Shown: positions 1-11,705 of the stretch, piece after piece
How the letters are laid out: the number at the start of each line of letters is the position of its first letter
Position numbering within the stretch: the first letter of the stretch is position 1
Assembly (NCBI GenBank): GCA_917880885.1
Contig: OU862912.1
Location: 46,239,117 to 46,303,116 of the forward strand
Direction: 5' to 3'
Source: Limnephilus marmoratus
Lineage: Eukaryota; Arthropoda; Insecta; Trichoptera; Limnephilidae
Length of the DNA: 64,000 nt
Notes under the pieces: model-generated
The model's input: the letters and a program-made list of their open reading frames with translations, nothing else
Told to the model about the DNA's origin: nothing
The model's database searches: none
Position numbers and translations under genes: made by a program

Positions 1-360
1 TTTTAACCAGTGATTCCTGAGCATATTTGGAGTAAAAAATGTAAATGAAATTTTGGTCTCCGGTGACTTTTTTGGACAACTTTTTTTTTTTTTTTCAATT
101 TTTTTTTCTTCAAAATCAAACAAAAAAAAAATTCTTTCGCATGTCGTCACTGGTCACTCAGCCGGGTGTCCGACGAACCCCTTACCCCGCCTTCAACTGT
201 TCAACAACTACTATTTTTTTATGTTTTTGTAGAAAAAAAAAAAAAAAAAAACATCAAAAATGTCACCGGAGACCAAAATTTCATTTACATTTTTTACTCC
301 ATATGATGTCAGGAATCGATGGTTAAAATCCCTCGGGTACGTTCTGTTACACCCTGTATA
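1..360. mobile_element. Inverted-repeat (MITE-like) element, cut by the window edge
   Basis: Arms at 1-70 and 253-329 are inverted copies of each other and enclose T-rich and A-rich runs. The right arm continues to ACACCCTGTATA at 349-360, an end style common in insect mariner-type elements. The left end lies outside the window, so length and target duplication cannot be given. The open frame across it is low-complexity Phe/Lys sequence and not a gene. Confidence 0.6.
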
Positions 361-645
361 TGTTAACTGTTTTTCACAATAAATAAATAAAAGTATAATT
401 TAAACTTTGCGCATTTTTGCGATCTTACGTAAGAACTATCGAGACTCCCTTCCACACCCTTGTAAGATATATATAATTAATGTATTACACTATTAACTAA
501 AAATTGTGAAATGTAATTGGATATATATATGTTAACTGTTTTTCACAATAAAAAAATAAATAAATAAAAGTATAATTTAAACTTTGCGCATTTTTGCGAT
601 CTTACATAAGAACTATCGAGACTCCCTTCCACACCCTTGTAAGAA
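355..645. repeat. Tandem duplication, two units of about 110 bp
   Basis: The segment 355-466 recurs at 526-644 in the same orientation with few differences; both start near TATGTTAACTG and end near CACACCCTTGTAAGA. The second copy has a few extra A/T bases. About 60 bp of AT-rich sequence separates them. No coding potential. Confidence 0.8.
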
Positions 646-715
646 AAAATAAGATATGGTCGACCCCCCTCCCCCCCTAAATTGTCTTACGTAATAAATG
701 AATGGCCCTTAAGCA

Positions 716-800
716 TTACTTACGAAATATGTCGGTTTTTTAAGCATTAAAGGTGATTAAAACTAAGTATTTTATTAATTTTGTATTTACGTTTGTTATG
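716..800 (+). repeat. Interspersed repeat, copy 1 of 2
   Basis: An AACGAAATATGT-like start, then TTAAAACTAAGTATT and a poly-AT tail, match 58205-58290 in the same orientation. Class unknown. Confidence 0.5.
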
Positions 801-1077
801 TTAGAGTTAAATCAAATACAATAAAGAAAACCATTCTAAAGAGTGAATTCTTTCACTTTACTTTGTATCCAGAATTCAATATTTCAGTAGAGTTAAGTTT
901 CGGGGCGAATTTTCACATAAAAAGTATTCATTCGTAGAAAATGGTTTTTTTATAATTGTGCACTTTTTACACTACGTTTCGTTTATCTTCGCTAGAGAAA
1001 TTTGTAAATTTTCATTCATAAACAAAGTTATTAAGCAAGTTTTAAATTTTTACAATAAATTATTTTATATTTAATTA

Positions 1078-1640
1078 AATGAAGATAATATAAGCGAAAC
1101 TCAATCGAAAATCTGGAAACAGAAAAATCGGAAAAAGACATTTATACCTCTAGCACTCGAAAAACTTTAATTAAATATCACAATTTGGGGTTTTACTCAT
1201 AAATTTAAAATAAAAATATTCATCCTAGACTTGCAGAAAAGTCAATAGATGTCGCATATTAAATAAAATGGATAAAGATTTATCCAGACACTATCTAGAG
1301 AGCATTTAGTTTGGGTTTGAATCTTGCAATCACACATAAACAGTAGTCAATAATATATGCGTTAAGAAAATGAAGATAATGGGGGTGCTTCTTAGTCGAA
1401 GTATGATACAGTTAAAAATGACCGAATTTGATATCGACACCGTGGCGCAGTGGTTAGCGCGTTTGCCCGGAAAGCAAGAGGTCCTGGGTTCGAGTCCCAG
1501 AGGTGTCAATATCTTTTTCTGATTTTTCTGTTTCCAGATTTTCGATTGAGCTTATATTATCTTTTTTAATTAAATATTACAATTGGAGGATTTACTCATA
1601 AAGTTAAAATAAAAAATTATATTATATTTCATAAAAGTCA
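1078..1640 (+). mobile_element. tRNA-carrying repeat unit (family tE), copy 1
   Basis: A plus-strand unit runs from a tail sequence (about 1165-1215), through a roughly 220-bp body and a 72-nt tRNA-shaped core (1436-1507), to a second copy of the tail (about 1520-1640). An inverted, truncated unit with a decayed core (about 1140-1162) lies just upstream, so the tail motif TCAATCGAAAATCTGG also appears on the opposite strand at 1101-1116. The same parts recur near 63.4-64.0 kb and, without the core, at 11.6 kb. No ORF. It could be a tRNA-derived SINE in dimer form or an inverted-repeat DNA element; I cannot decide. Confidence 0.65.
1436..1507 (+). tRNA. tRNA-shaped sequence (probably a pseudo-tRNA), GGA at the anticodon position
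   Basis: The 72 nt fold as a cloverleaf: acceptor GACACCG/AGGTGTC (six pairs plus one mismatch), D stem GCGC/GCGC, anticodon stem TTTGC/GCAAG, T stem CTGGG/CCCAG with loop TTCGAGT. The anticodon loop is CCGGAAA, giving GGA (serine) at 34-36. Position 33 is C instead of the near-universal T, and the variable loop is 5 nt whereas eukaryotic tRNA-Ser has a long arm. No CCA is encoded, as normal in eukaryotes. A TGGCGCAGTGG A-box and GGTTCGAGTCC B-box could allow Pol III transcription. It sits in a repeated element, so a decoding role is unlikely. Confidence 0.5.
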
Positions 1641-2339
1641 AAATACTACGGGTGAACCCTTTCAACGCGCGAAAAGTATACTCATTATTGGATCTACGCA
1701 AAGTATTAAATGTGATGGTTTATGAATGCTTTACAAAATCTATAAACAAAAACCAAAAAAATATATATAAAATTTTATTACTGAAATTGATCAAAACTGG
1801 TGCAACCACCCAGAAATATAATCCAATATATAAAGCCAATGAAATCGGCTAAGTGCGGGTGCTCATGACGTTTTTACGTAAAATATCGGTCGTTTAACCA
1901 TTTGTGTTTTCTGCTATTTTCCTCCACTTTTCCGCTGGTTTTTTTGTGCGCTTGTCGTTTGCGATTCTCGGCGGTGAAATTCATGAGCTTTTTATTGAAG
2001 TTTAATGCTCTCATTGACTGCGAGTGTTGTTTTTATGAGAAAAACGAGCAATTACGTTCACGCTTTGCATTCGAACTTGCAGCATAAGTGGATTCAAATA
2101 TGTTCTTAGTGCAGCATATTATTAAACGAAAAGTCAACTTGCTGCAGAAATAAAAATTAATTACTTCCAATTACTTGAAATGATGGTATTCAAGTAATTA
2201 AACATATAGCTGAATTTCATAAGGTGAATATTAGAAAAAAACACTTTATTCTGTGATGGTCCGATGTTTGGCAAAAAAAGATAACGGAGGGCGGTTGCAC
2301 TCGTAAATTGCGCGTCTCGATATTCAGCCCTCACATTTC
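1641..2339. other. No gene seen
   Basis: AT-rich sequence with short open frames lacking recognisable domains. No repeat recognised inside the window. Confidence 0.5.
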
Positions 2340-2575
2340 TACCGATTTATAACATATTTCACTTCAACACTTTAAGTTTTTTAGTTTGTAAAAAAATATA
2401 TGTTATGTATTAAGACAATATTTATACATTTGTAGAGCCGAAACGGTAATTAAACGAAATTTCCTCGATAGAAAAAAATTGCAAATTATGCTCCGAAAAT
2501 TATTAAAAACACATCTTGTGCTGTTATTTAACATGATATGGGTATGAAAAAATTCATAATATTATCGTTAAATGC
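2340..2575 (+). repeat. Interspersed repeat, copy 1 of 2
   Basis: Matches 15995-16225 in the same orientation. Shared blocks include AAAAAAATATATGTTAT, GCCGAAACG, TTCCTCGATAGAAAAAAAT and TATGAAAAAATTCA. Diverged and of unknown class. Confidence 0.6.
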
Positions 2576-2617
2576 AACATACGCATTTGTCAATAGATTA
2601 TCACTTTTTTTTTTACA

Positions 2618-3055
2618 TTAACTCCACACAGGAGGTCCTGAGGAAATGTCATCTGGGATGCTGTGTGGAGGGTCTTTTTGAGGAGAGGAAGGAAAGAACA
2701 TTGGTCTTGAAGAGACCCATGTTGTAAGAAGGAGGAAACACAGAGGCCGGCAAATCATTCCACAGCCGAGCTGTTAAACACAAGAACGAGTCGAAGAAAC
2801 GACCCATTCTCATGTGACAAATGTCAACCGTGTACAAATGTTGGGCACGCGTTTGGCGTGTTTCCCGACTATGCACCGGTGCCGAAGGGATCAATGATGC
2901 TAGTTCCTCGGAGCATCTTCCATTGTAATACCGGTAGAACAATGATAGCATTCCCACCCGACGCCTGTGCTCTAAAGATTGCAATCCGTCTGGTAAGATG
3001 GGAGAATCTATCAAACGGACCGCCCGTTTCTGCACAGAGTCGAGGGTATTTTATT
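2618..3055 (-). pseudogene. LINE reverse-transcriptase C-terminus with 3' tail (5'-truncated)
   Basis: The minus strand encodes about 130 residues starting near 3046: QKRAVRLID, LEHRRRVGMLSLFYRYYNG, then ARLWNDLPASVFP, ending in SSKRPSTQHPR. This is the thumb/C-terminal segment typical of insect jockey/R1-type non-LTR polymerases. No reverse-transcriptase core, endonuclease or ORF1 remains, so it is a 5'-truncated dead insertion. The 3' untranslated part carries the 10-bp stem CTCCACACAG (2622-2631) with CTGTGTGGAG (2661-2670). It then ends in a poly(A) seen as T at about 2605-2614. Related tails lie at 24.2 kb and 30.0 kb on the plus strand. Confidence 0.75.
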
Positions 3056-3082
3056 TTAAACAAGTCGTGTTTTATGACATAC

Positions 3083-3735
3083 CAGCTGACCCGCCGAACT
3101 TCGTACCGCCTCAGAATCAATAACTGTTGTGTAGTTTATAACTGAATTAAATTCATTTTTTTATTAAGTTAAAAAATACACAGTGAAGCAATTATCGTTG
3201 CGCAACTGTTCGTGTTTTGTTTTTGTCAGTATGAGAGATGGCGTTGAATTTATAATTTTTGTGATTTTCTTACTTTTCCACTTACTTACGGTAATTGCGT
3301 ATAGTTTTCTTTATACGTGAGAAGGAGATTTATTACAATTATTGTATTTTTTCTGTGGAGGGGTGCAGACATACGTTTACCGTTTGTCCCATTTTCGACT
3401 GTTGACATTCGGTGTGTAAGAAAGAGGGGCAGCATTATATGTTAAAGAACAAAAGCAAAACAATCAGTGCATTGATAATTGACGTTTAAGAATTTTTGGA
3501 ATTCACTCACTACTCAATATTATACTTATCACGATATTCCTGCAGCACTTTCAAAATATGAGAATTCGTTCCATACAAAATGTATGAGGAAAAGAATTTT
3601 CTTCATATTTTTTTTTCGTGAATTTTTCCGATGTTTTAATAGCTATTCTGCTATTCGGGGCGAAGACAAATCCAACAAATCAAAGATCATAAAAATCGGT
3701 CCAGCCGTTCTTGAGTTATAAATTAAGATTTTCAC
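3083..3735 (+). repeat. Lepidopteran-type 'AGCTGACCCG' repeat, copy 1
   Basis: Begins CAGCTGACCCGCCGAACTTC and ends near CGGTCCAGCCGTTCTTGAG, the same head and tail order as 28508-29242. The head is common in moth and butterfly genomes in my recollection. The 3479-3721 frame is a chance ORF within it. Confidence 0.55.
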
Positions 3736-4237
3736 AATCTTCGCTTAGTTATTGTCGTTTGTAATATTAGCGCACTCCTTTAAACATTCGTATTTACATA
3801 TTATCTCCCTTTCAAACCATCTTTTTCCATTTTTTGAATGCTTACTAAAGAACCTTAAGGTAAGAATACTTCGACCATATGAAAGAATGAATTAATCAAG
3901 TAAGTGCCGTAGCGTTAGTGTAGTACTAAAAATCAACACAGTATTAATATTTTCAATAATTAAGTGTGAACCTTCAAACAGTTAATTTTATTATAAGTTA
4001 GTGTTATTTTTGTATTTCCTATTGTTTCATAGTGCTTTCACACAAACGATGTTTGAATTCCGTAAGTCTTAACAGTTTAAACCCGCGCTGTGCATGCGGG
4101 TTCTTAGCATCGGACAATTCCTTCGAAAACAACTAATTTTCTTTTGAAGTACAAGCGTACATCAATGATACAATGTTCAAAAAGAAAATACGGTAACATT
4201 GAACTCCAAAATTCCCTCAGCGAGTAACTTTTAATAA
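3736..4237. other. No gene seen
   Basis: AT-rich sequence. A polypyrimidine tract with TTAATAAC and CTTCCAG at its 3' end (4231-4255) resembles a splice acceptor; see the next entry. Confidence 0.4.
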
Positions 4238-4450
4238 CCACTCTCTCTCTTCCAGCTTACTGCCAATCGGCAAACTCAAAGGAAAACCACCCGACGAGTA
4301 AAAGTGAAACAAATGAAGGATTTAGCAACATTTCTTAGTGAAAAGATTTTTTGTCTCGAAGCAAATCTTCCGTCGCGGCGGCTTGCTCCGGACATTTCAA
4401 TTATCGCGGGACTTTGCCCGACTCCGGCTCCACAGACGTCTATGAACTGA
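4238..4450 (+). other. Possible terminal coding exon (weak)
   Basis: A frame is open from 4238 to a TGA at 4448-4450. A good splice-acceptor consensus (branch-like TTAATAAC at 4231, CT-rich tract, CAG at 4253-4255) would start an exon at 4256, giving 64 codons. The peptide includes KQMKDLATFLSEKIF and later LAPDISIIAGLCPTPAPQ. I recognise no domain. GC content of the 3' half is well above the surroundings. It may equally be chance or UTR. Confidence 0.15.
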
Positions 4451-4523
4451 ACAACTGAGTATTAACTGAACAGTGGAAGCTGTGGACAACATTTATTCAT
4501 CGAACAGCTTTTATTTTTTCATC

Positions 4524-4632
4524 TATTTGAATTTCGATTTTATTGTTGAGTATTTATTTGAATTTCGATTATTTTTTTTAGTGTCTATTTGAATTTCGAT
4601 TATTTTTTGAACATTTATTTGAATTTCGATTT
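4524..4632. repeat. Short tandem repeat, 4 units of about 31 bp
   Basis: The block TATTTGAATTTCGATT recurs four times starting near 4524, 4555, 4585 and 4615, separated by T-rich spacers of slightly different length. Confidence 0.85.
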
Positions 4633-4639
4633 TATTTTT

Positions 4640-5925
4640 GTAAACTAATGCAAATCTATTAAGTGGAAATTAACTCACTTCCCGTTATCCGATCGAGCAG
4701 TCAGGTAGACTTGTTGTCGATGGTAATGAATTCTATCAACTTTTGGTGGCACTCACGCGCTCACACGCGCACACACACGCATTTCTCCGAAATTTGATAA
4801 AATAATGGCGCAACTGGGTCGTTCGATGCGTAGAACCGTGGTGGAAAATCGAAACTGTTTCACGAAGTAATAAAAATAGTTGAATTATAGTAAAAAAATA
4901 CTTTGTTGCTTTTTTCAGTCATAGTGAAAAGTGTAAAGCAACATTATTAAAACAAAGAACATTTCTTGTTGATTATATTTTTCTTTTGTTTTATCTTAGT
5001 TGGACTGCATATCTCCGCTATCTGGGTTTATTTTTTATTCATATTTTGTTAATTAAGTCAAATTGATTTGGAGTGGACTAAAAAAAGGGTCAAAGATATT
5101 TTACGACAGCCAGAAGAAATATTTTTTATCCACATTGTGCTGGGAAGGGTTTCGAATTCTATCCGATCTTAGATCACCCATCTGGATATTGCCTAACATT
5201 TAACAGATTTTTATGGGTAACTAGAACCGAGAGTTTAACAGTCCAATTGTGCAATTTTCCACGAGTCTGTGGAAAATTGCAAGAGGAAAAATAGAAGTCT
5301 TTTTAAGTCAATTTATGTAACTTTTGACTTCTGAATGGTAATATATCTATCACCGTCTAAAATATCTTGATAAAAACAAAAATAATAATTTATCGTACAA
5401 TACTTTACTTGAAAAACCCGTCAAAAAACGACCCTAATAAGATCGCTTGACTACCGCTGCTACATCTTGTACGTATAAGTTGTGTGCCGGACAGCTTAGA
5501 ACTTGAAATGAACGTGACAGGGCAAAACGCATGCACACTATATAGTTAGGGGCACCAACTAATACCAGAGCTTGCAATAAGATTGAGCTTACACGCTTAT
5601 TGAGGTTTCAAGTTTGCGAAACGTGGAGACTACACAATACAATGTGAAGCCCAACTTTATTAAAGAACTTTGTTTTTGTAGCGAACAAATGAGACAATCT
5701 GTTTTCAGAAATTTTACAAAGCATTTGAGCCACATGAAAACTTGAAGAAATGTTTTATTACACATAATAATATTTTAAGGGTTCAAATGAAAGGCGACGA
5801 TAAAACTGTAGTATTTATTATGGCGGTAAAGTAAACGTTTCAGTTTCTAATTGAACGCAAAAAATATTTAATTTATAAAGGCCTTTGTGTCGAAGAACGA
5901 TGTTTAAAAGAAATACACTCCACTT
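4640..5925. other. No gene seen
   Basis: AT-rich; a short CA/CG-alternating stretch lies at about 4750-4782. No credible ORF or repeat recognised. Confidence 0.4.
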
Positions 5926-5927
5926 GC

Positions 5928-5986
5928 TCAATATATTACCATAATATTACCTTAATATATTACAATAATATTAAGCAAGTGGAGGG
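5928..5986. repeat. Hairpin, stem CTCCACTTGC/GCAAGTGGAG
   Basis: The ends pair as an inverted repeat around two AT-rich ATATTAC-type blocks that are themselves near-repeats. Confidence 0.6.
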
Positions 5987-6002
5987 AGGGAACATCCCTC
6001 CA

Positions 6003-6052
6003 CGAGGACATTGGGTGATCGAGTGAATCAAACACTTGAGTCTGATCATGTC
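6003..6052 (+). pseudogene. Diverged GRPRKTW-LINE fragment
   Basis: About 50 bp resemble the block at about 8025-8072 (GTGAATCAGATACTTGAGTC in that copy). Too short for more. Confidence 0.35.
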
Positions 6053-6087
6053 AAATGTAGGATTTGCTGTATAGTATAGATTAGTGG

Positions 6088-6440
6088 GTTCCATGACAAC
6101 TCAACAAAGTGGCATTTCGACACCCATTTGAAAAGTCATTAAAAGATATTAAAAAAGTAGTTCATAAAAAAAAAAAAATTAATTTGAATTTTCATTTTTA
6201 TTTCTGCTTTTCTTTAAAATATGATCTTTTTTTTTCTCTTTAGTTTTAAGTATTTCTTAATATTTTTTGGAATGTTAAAATATTAAATGTACGACTACCA
6301 CAACACGGGCATTAGCCTAGTGTGGTAGCCAAAAAAAACAAATATCTGTAACTAATAAAAAATTTATGAAAAAAAAAGAATTAAAAAAAAAATTAAAAAA
6401 AATAACCTAGACTAACGTAACCTATTTAACCCATGACTTT
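6088..6440. mobile_element. MITE family M1, interrupted copy
   Basis: Left part GGTTCCATGACAACTCAAC and AAAAGTCATTAAAAG, and right part GTAACCTATTTAACC, match the ends and core of the element at 39061-39250. The middle is A/T-rich extra sequence. Confidence 0.45.
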
Positions 6441-6444
6441 TTAA

Positions 6445-6745
6445 AGAGTTCCAACTGCTCCCAACCGCCTGGAGCCAGTGAGAAGGTTGAAGGCTAGTAG
6501 GGAGGGGAAGGAGATGAGGAAGAGGAAGGTGGGGCATACATGGCTGTTTCAATTCTGAATGTTGGTCTTACACCGGGGCGGTACTGAAAGTATTTTGCAC
6601 TCTAGTACGTGCCACAAATATACCTTAAATTATTTTATATGATTAAATTGTGAAAACACAAATCAATCAAATAAAATTTACTTGCGCACGCCGGGATTTG
6701 AACACGCGACCTTCGGATTACTAGTCGAGAGCCTTGACCCTCGAC
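6445..6745 (-). mobile_element. tRNA-derived SINE, family S1
   Basis: On the minus strand a tRNA-like head (about 6690-6745) is followed by an AT-rich linker, a GGCACGTACTAGAGTG-type body, and a tail with polypyrimidine sequence ending near 6450. The same order is seen at 15290-15640 and 46480-46878 on the minus strand and 37225, 43503 and 45238 on the plus strand. The tRNA head carries a recognisable B-box (GTTCAAATCC), here on the complement. Confidence 0.65.
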
Positions 6746-7960
6746 AAGGAAGAATTGTCTGCCAACCCTTCTTATTTTCTCACCCCCTCGGGGAAATTTT
6801 TAATTAGTTCGTTGACGTATATCGTACTTTTATAAAAAAAATCATAAATAATTAATGTAAAAGGTGTCAGTACTATAGAATTAAAAACTATTTTAAAAAA
6901 ATCTCATGTGGTGATAATATCTGTAGGTACTCACTTTTCGCAACGAAATCATTTGTGACTCCAATTGTACATATAACCGTTTATTGCCAACAAAGTAAAT
7001 CGATCCACCATTTTCAGAAATGATATCGGAATATTTCTAATTATAATTCCCTATCATCAGAGTCAAAAATCATTTGCAATAACAAAACAAACATTTGATC
7101 AAGTCAAATTAAAATGAATCCGTATCACTTGTTAAAAATCCATTCGCGGAAAGCGAAACGAAAACATTTATTTTCAGACAGGCGCAGCTGAAATTGGCAA
7201 TTTCCATTCGCAAACGAATCCGTTGTTTGCTCGTCGGTCTGCGAGGAGATCATTTGCCGGGATATTATGCCTTCGTTATTTCATGTTTTACTTTCAGTCT
7301 TTTCCCCGTGTTATTGTGAAATAGTTCAATGGAGGTATTATCTCCCGTCTGCGTCTGTGCGATGCACTTTACACTATAATCTACTATTTTGCACCTGAGA
7401 ACGAAAAACTACGAAGGATGCAGCAAATGCAACCAGAACTAGTAATAAAAGAATATTATACATTTTATCATTATATTTTTTCTGTCGTTATGATATAAAA
7501 AAAAACAACAATTTGAGGCTTCGTAGATTTACAAATATATCTACAAGCTCGACTCCTAAGAAGAATATAATAAACCATAAAAAAAAACAATTTTTGATAT
7601 TTCTTGGGCATTAACTATGTAAGAATTTCTAGACATTTTGGTTTGAACAGAAATATAACACTTGGGGTCGGTCGTAAGCAGTGGCGGCCGCTGCCCTGAA
7701 AACGTGGTGGTTCACTGATAATCCGTAACTATGAGATAACGATTACTAAGCAACATTAGGTAAAAATGATCCCACTAATCTTATTTGGAGAGAAGATCTA
7801 TTTTAAGCTGTTTTCGAAGTGCGAAAACTTGTACATATCGCTTTTTAATTAAATTTTTTATTTTTCGGTACTAAGAAAATAAAAACACAATACTATTTTT
7901 ACGTGAGTAAATCTTAAATTTCAACCCAAAAAACTCTTTTTTTTACAATGTTTACAATGT
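6746..7960. other. No gene seen
   Basis: Mostly AT-rich. A moderately GC-rich patch at about 7170-7370 has no frame I can identify. TTGGGGTCGGTCG at about 7662 resembles part of the 8.8-9.0 kb repeat. Confidence 0.4.
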
Positions 7961-8215
7961 AGTGTAAGAAGAATATACGACGCAAATGTGAATGGTAGAA
8001 GAAGTCGGGGACGCCCGAGGAAGACATGGCACGAGCAAGTGAATCAGATACTTGAGTCGGGCCATGTCGAAAGTCGGAATAATAGAAGAGAATGTATGAG
8101 ACGATGTATGAATGTGAGTGAGGCAAAGAGTGTGTGCCAAGACCGAGTTATTTGGCGGTCCGTCCTCTCTGCCTACCCCTGTGGGGAAACGGCGTGATGG
8201 TTGGTTAGTTAGTTT
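7961..8215 (+). pseudogene. LINE polymerase C-terminal fragment with microsatellite tail
   Basis: Frame from 7963 reads VRRIYDANVNGRRSRGRPRK, then TWHEQVNQILESGHVE, ECMRRCMNVSEAKSVCQDR and SAYPCGETA, followed by stop. This C-terminal module is familiar from non-LTR polymerases abundant in Lepidoptera (after the reverse-transcriptase core). The 3' end runs into GGTTGGTTAGTTAGTT, a microsatellite tail in place of poly(A). Everything upstream is missing, typical 5' truncation. Related copies: 20218-20352 (plus) and 46075-47130 (minus). Confidence 0.75.
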
Positions 8216-8394
8216 TATATTTCATTTTAAACAGGATACAAACAGTATTTATAAACAATGTATAAACAACAGGAGGGCAAAATTGTCAAAGTTACCTATG
8301 AAAAAATTGTATTCCTTAATGATCTGCGTTTTATAATTTAAAACACCAATCAATAAAAAAGCAAATATATGTAAAATTTAGGTATTTGCTGTAC

Positions 8395-8500
8395 CTTTTG
8401 ATTAAAAAAAGAATTATTCAGTTTGGTTAAGTATTTTGGCCTTAAATCAGAATTTAAGTTTGTATGATAAAGGCCGCTGGGTGGCACACCAAAATATCTT
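8395..8500. repeat. Interspersed repeat, copy 1 of 2
   Basis: TCAGTTTGGTTAAGTATTTT and following bases match 48640-48745 in the same orientation. Class unknown. Confidence 0.45.
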
Positions 8501-8800
8501 AATTTTTCATACATATGGCCGGTGTTGTGCGCTGGCGATGTTTGGGATATTCGATACAAAAACATAATTCGTTCCGCTTGCAATGGGCCTGCACACCGGA
8601 CAGGGTAAATTCGCGCGGAACTTTGAGAATTTGCTCTCCCTGATTCATATTATATTATGCATTATATTGGTAGGTGACATTTTTAATGAAATTCATAGAT
8701 TTTATATTTTTCGGTAAGATATTATAAACTAATTTTAGACGATATAATTTACCAGTGCTGCACACAAACACACCGTTCAACCAGCCGCCCTTGGTTGTAA

Positions 8801-9030
8801 GTCGTAACTCAGGCCCTATGGCACCGAACCGGTTGAAATTTTGGATTCTTACTTAGAACCATGGCCTGTACACAAATCAATCAAAAGAACAATTTTTAGA
8901 AAATTCATCATTTTACGGCGCTTTGTTACACTTGGGATCGGTCGCAACTCAGGCCCTATGGTACCGAACCGACTGAAATTTTGGATTCTTACTTAGAATC
9001 ATGGTCTGTGCATGAATCAATCAAAAAATT
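8801..9030. repeat. Direct repeat, period about 140 bp
   Basis: The block at 8801-8887 recurs at 8941-9026; both contain AACTCAGGCCCTATGG and TTGGATTCTTACTTAGAA. Between them the second unit is introduced by CACTTGGGATCGGTCG. Confidence 0.8.
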
Positions 9031-9394
9031 ATTCAGGTGAGGGTAATGGGAGGGTTAGGAGGTTAGGAGGGTTTACTTGTATAAAATTTAAGTTAGTTTT
9101 AAGATGGCTATTGATGACCCGGATGTGTCGAAAACGGTAGTAGAGAAATTAAAAATAAGTAACAAATATATAAAAAAACTTGTGTGCTTTTTTATCAAAT
9201 TTTATTTTTATTATTCTGTATGTGTTAAATAATCTGTCATGAATCATTTGTACTACCAAAATGTAAAAGCCCATTGGGCGTTAAATAAATAAATAAAATA
9301 AAATAATAAAAAAAAAAAAAACTAAACTAAAACTCTTCAAAACAAGACATAAAAAAATAACCTTATATATCTAAAGAGAAATGTTGAATATTAT

Positions 9395-9690
9395 TAGGAT
9401 GTTGTGATGCAGATGGAATTCGTGTGATGGGAAGAAGGGAAGAGAAGTGTTAGAAAGTACCTACCTTTTTTATTCACTAAATATCAAGAGTATTAATAAC
9501 GAGGGCGATGACAAGTGAGCCATACACTGTAGGTGTAAATATACTGCCTTTTAGTTTATTTAAATTTGTGAAAAAAACCCCAACAAAAACCATAACATAT
9601 TATATTTGAACCCATGACCTTTGGGATCAGAGACAGTGCAATGACAACCCCGAGGCCATTATTAGGCAACGCAGACTTTCAGACAGACAA
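9395..9690 (-). mobile_element. SINE-like element, family S2, copy 1
   Basis: Shares TTTGAACCCATGACCTTTGG, GGGATCAGAGACAGTGCAAT and an upstream purine-rich block ending in AAAGTACCT with 12520-12880. TTTGAACCC followed by CCTTTGGGATCAGAGACAGT reads as a reversed tRNA-like B-box and anticodon side. Confidence 0.5.
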
Positions 9691-9699
9691 CACAGTTTC

Positions 9700-11597
9700 A
9701 GAAGGTTGATCTCACCTATTCGGCGTATATATACAAATATATCTACAAAGCTCTACTCCTGAGGTGACAAAAATGATCTAATAATAAAAAATCAACTTTT
9801 TAATAGAGTCAAATTGACATTTCATAGCACAGGATGGAAATGAGGGTGAGAGCTTTCGCGTGAAATGATTGTGTTGACATAGAAATACTCTTCAGAAACA
9901 GCAGATTTTCTGTTGAATGTAGTACTTACCTACCTAAACATTTGGATGATTTTTTAATAAGAAACTATTAGCGCGTTATTTTTTTATATTACAAGTCATA
10001 TTTATTTATTCTGTATTATATCTATCTGTCTAAGTATTTTATGTCTTTGTATTTTACATAGTTACTTGAAATGTCATTCCTATTGATCTAATTTCTATAT
10101 TGTGGTTTCTCGTTATATGTGTGCTTCAGTGTTATATTAATTTTATTAAATTGATCTGCCGACAAACTGCTTTGGTAGTGGCAGGTGCTTACAATAAGGA
10201 ATGGAAAAAAATCAGAATATTAATTAATCCCTGAAAGAAAAATTAATTCATTTTTAGTATTAGATGAAGACGTATTTATATCAAATCTAAACAAAAAACG
10301 GATGATAATAAAAAAATTATCAATTAGTTATTTGATTTATAACTACATTACAATAAATCATGTGGTATTATATGCCAACTATAAATACGGAGACCATAAC
10401 AATATGGAACAGTTTTGTGTTTTTTTTTTTAATATTTTCAACCGGCGCACCGCCACTGCCCGACGCGAGCGTCACCGACTTTTTTCAGAAGCCCGACGCA
10501 CATTTTACTGAGCGCTTTAATGAAAACCGATTTTTTATTGTTTTTTCGTTGCAATAAAGGATATTAACGAATCGGGACTCGCAAAAAAGTGATAAAAATC
10601 ACATCAGCATTCATGCGGCTATTTCACATTCAACAGCTTTTTTGAAAATGCGATGGAAATAATGCTTCCATTGTAACTGCGGCTAACAATATTTTGCAGG
10701 ATTTGCAAAAATTTAACTAACTAACCAATATTGCATTTCTCTGCAAAAATACCCAGAGAGGATCGACCGCCATACGACTCCTCCTAGGCACCGATATATT
10801 TAAACATCACTTCATACACTTTCTTCTGTTATACTGAATGACGACACCATCCGATTCAAGAATTTGATTAATTTACATGTCTAATATCTTCTTAGGGCAT
10901 TTTCGATGCCTTCTTCCATTCATTACAATTTGGAAGACAGATATGGGTACCGCCGCCGAAAACAACCAAACAATCAACCATGTGTACATTATTTGGCTTA
11001 ATCCTGCATGCTTATAATTTTCATGTATCAAATTTTAAAAAAGTTAAAAATTCTACAGCTTTCACTATATTTTCATTCTTCTACGCCTGACATTTATGTA
11101 CATCAGAACTATCCTTTTTAGTATTTCATCCAAATCAACAAAAATACAAACTTCTCAATGTAAATACAAATGGAAGTTAGATTTCAAACTCAAACTTCAT
11201 AATTAAGAATGAAACTTTGAATAATTTCTCTTAATTCTTCAGAACAAAGCAGCTGCTCCATCCGTTCTTCTTCTTCTAATAATAATATTTAGTAAGTAAG
11301 CATAGCTACTCCGTTGAATTCCACTTACTGAAGAAGATATCACGCGGATAGTTTGCAGTTCATAATATGAACAATATCCATCCGCTACGAGAGGCGGTTA
11401 AGCGGGTAACGGCCGTTGGAACAATCGTTAGCCGGAACCGCGGTCGTTACGCTACTTTCTTTTCATTTTCCTTACGGCCAACTTTGTCTTTTGGGAAACA
11501 TAAAAAAGAAAATTTAAAAGGGAAACCACGCGGTGAACATATTATTGGTTTAACGAAACATATAAAATATTGTGACAAAATTTACAAAATTTTTATT
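9700..11597. other. No gene seen
   Basis: AT-rich. A 10,440-10,560 patch reads FSTGAPPLPDASVTDFFQKP in one frame without recognisable domain, and a GC-rich patch lies at about 11,380-11,455. Neither is supported as a gene. Confidence 0.4.
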
Positions 11598-11705
11598 TTT
11601 AACTTTATGAGTAAAACCTTAAATTGTAATATTTAATTAAAGACAATATTATTTTCTCTTTCCAGATTTCCGATTGAGTTTCGATAATATTGTCTTCATT
11701 TAATT
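11598..11705. mobile_element. Core-less remnant of the tE repeat
   Basis: ACTTTATGAGTAAAACC and TTTCCAGATTTCCGATTGAG match the tail of the tRNA-carrying repeats, arranged head to head so AATTAAAGACAATATTA can pair with TAATATTGTCTTCATTTAATT-like sequence. The tRNA core is absent. Confidence 0.6.

Noticed and set aside
45..326. 93-codon open frame
   Set aside because: Runs through T- and A-homopolymers of an inverted-repeat element; Phe/Lys low complexity with no domain.
1436..1507. Functional tRNA-Ser(GGA)
   Set aside because: C33, short variable loop and repeat context argue against a decoding tRNA; kept as tRNA-shaped.
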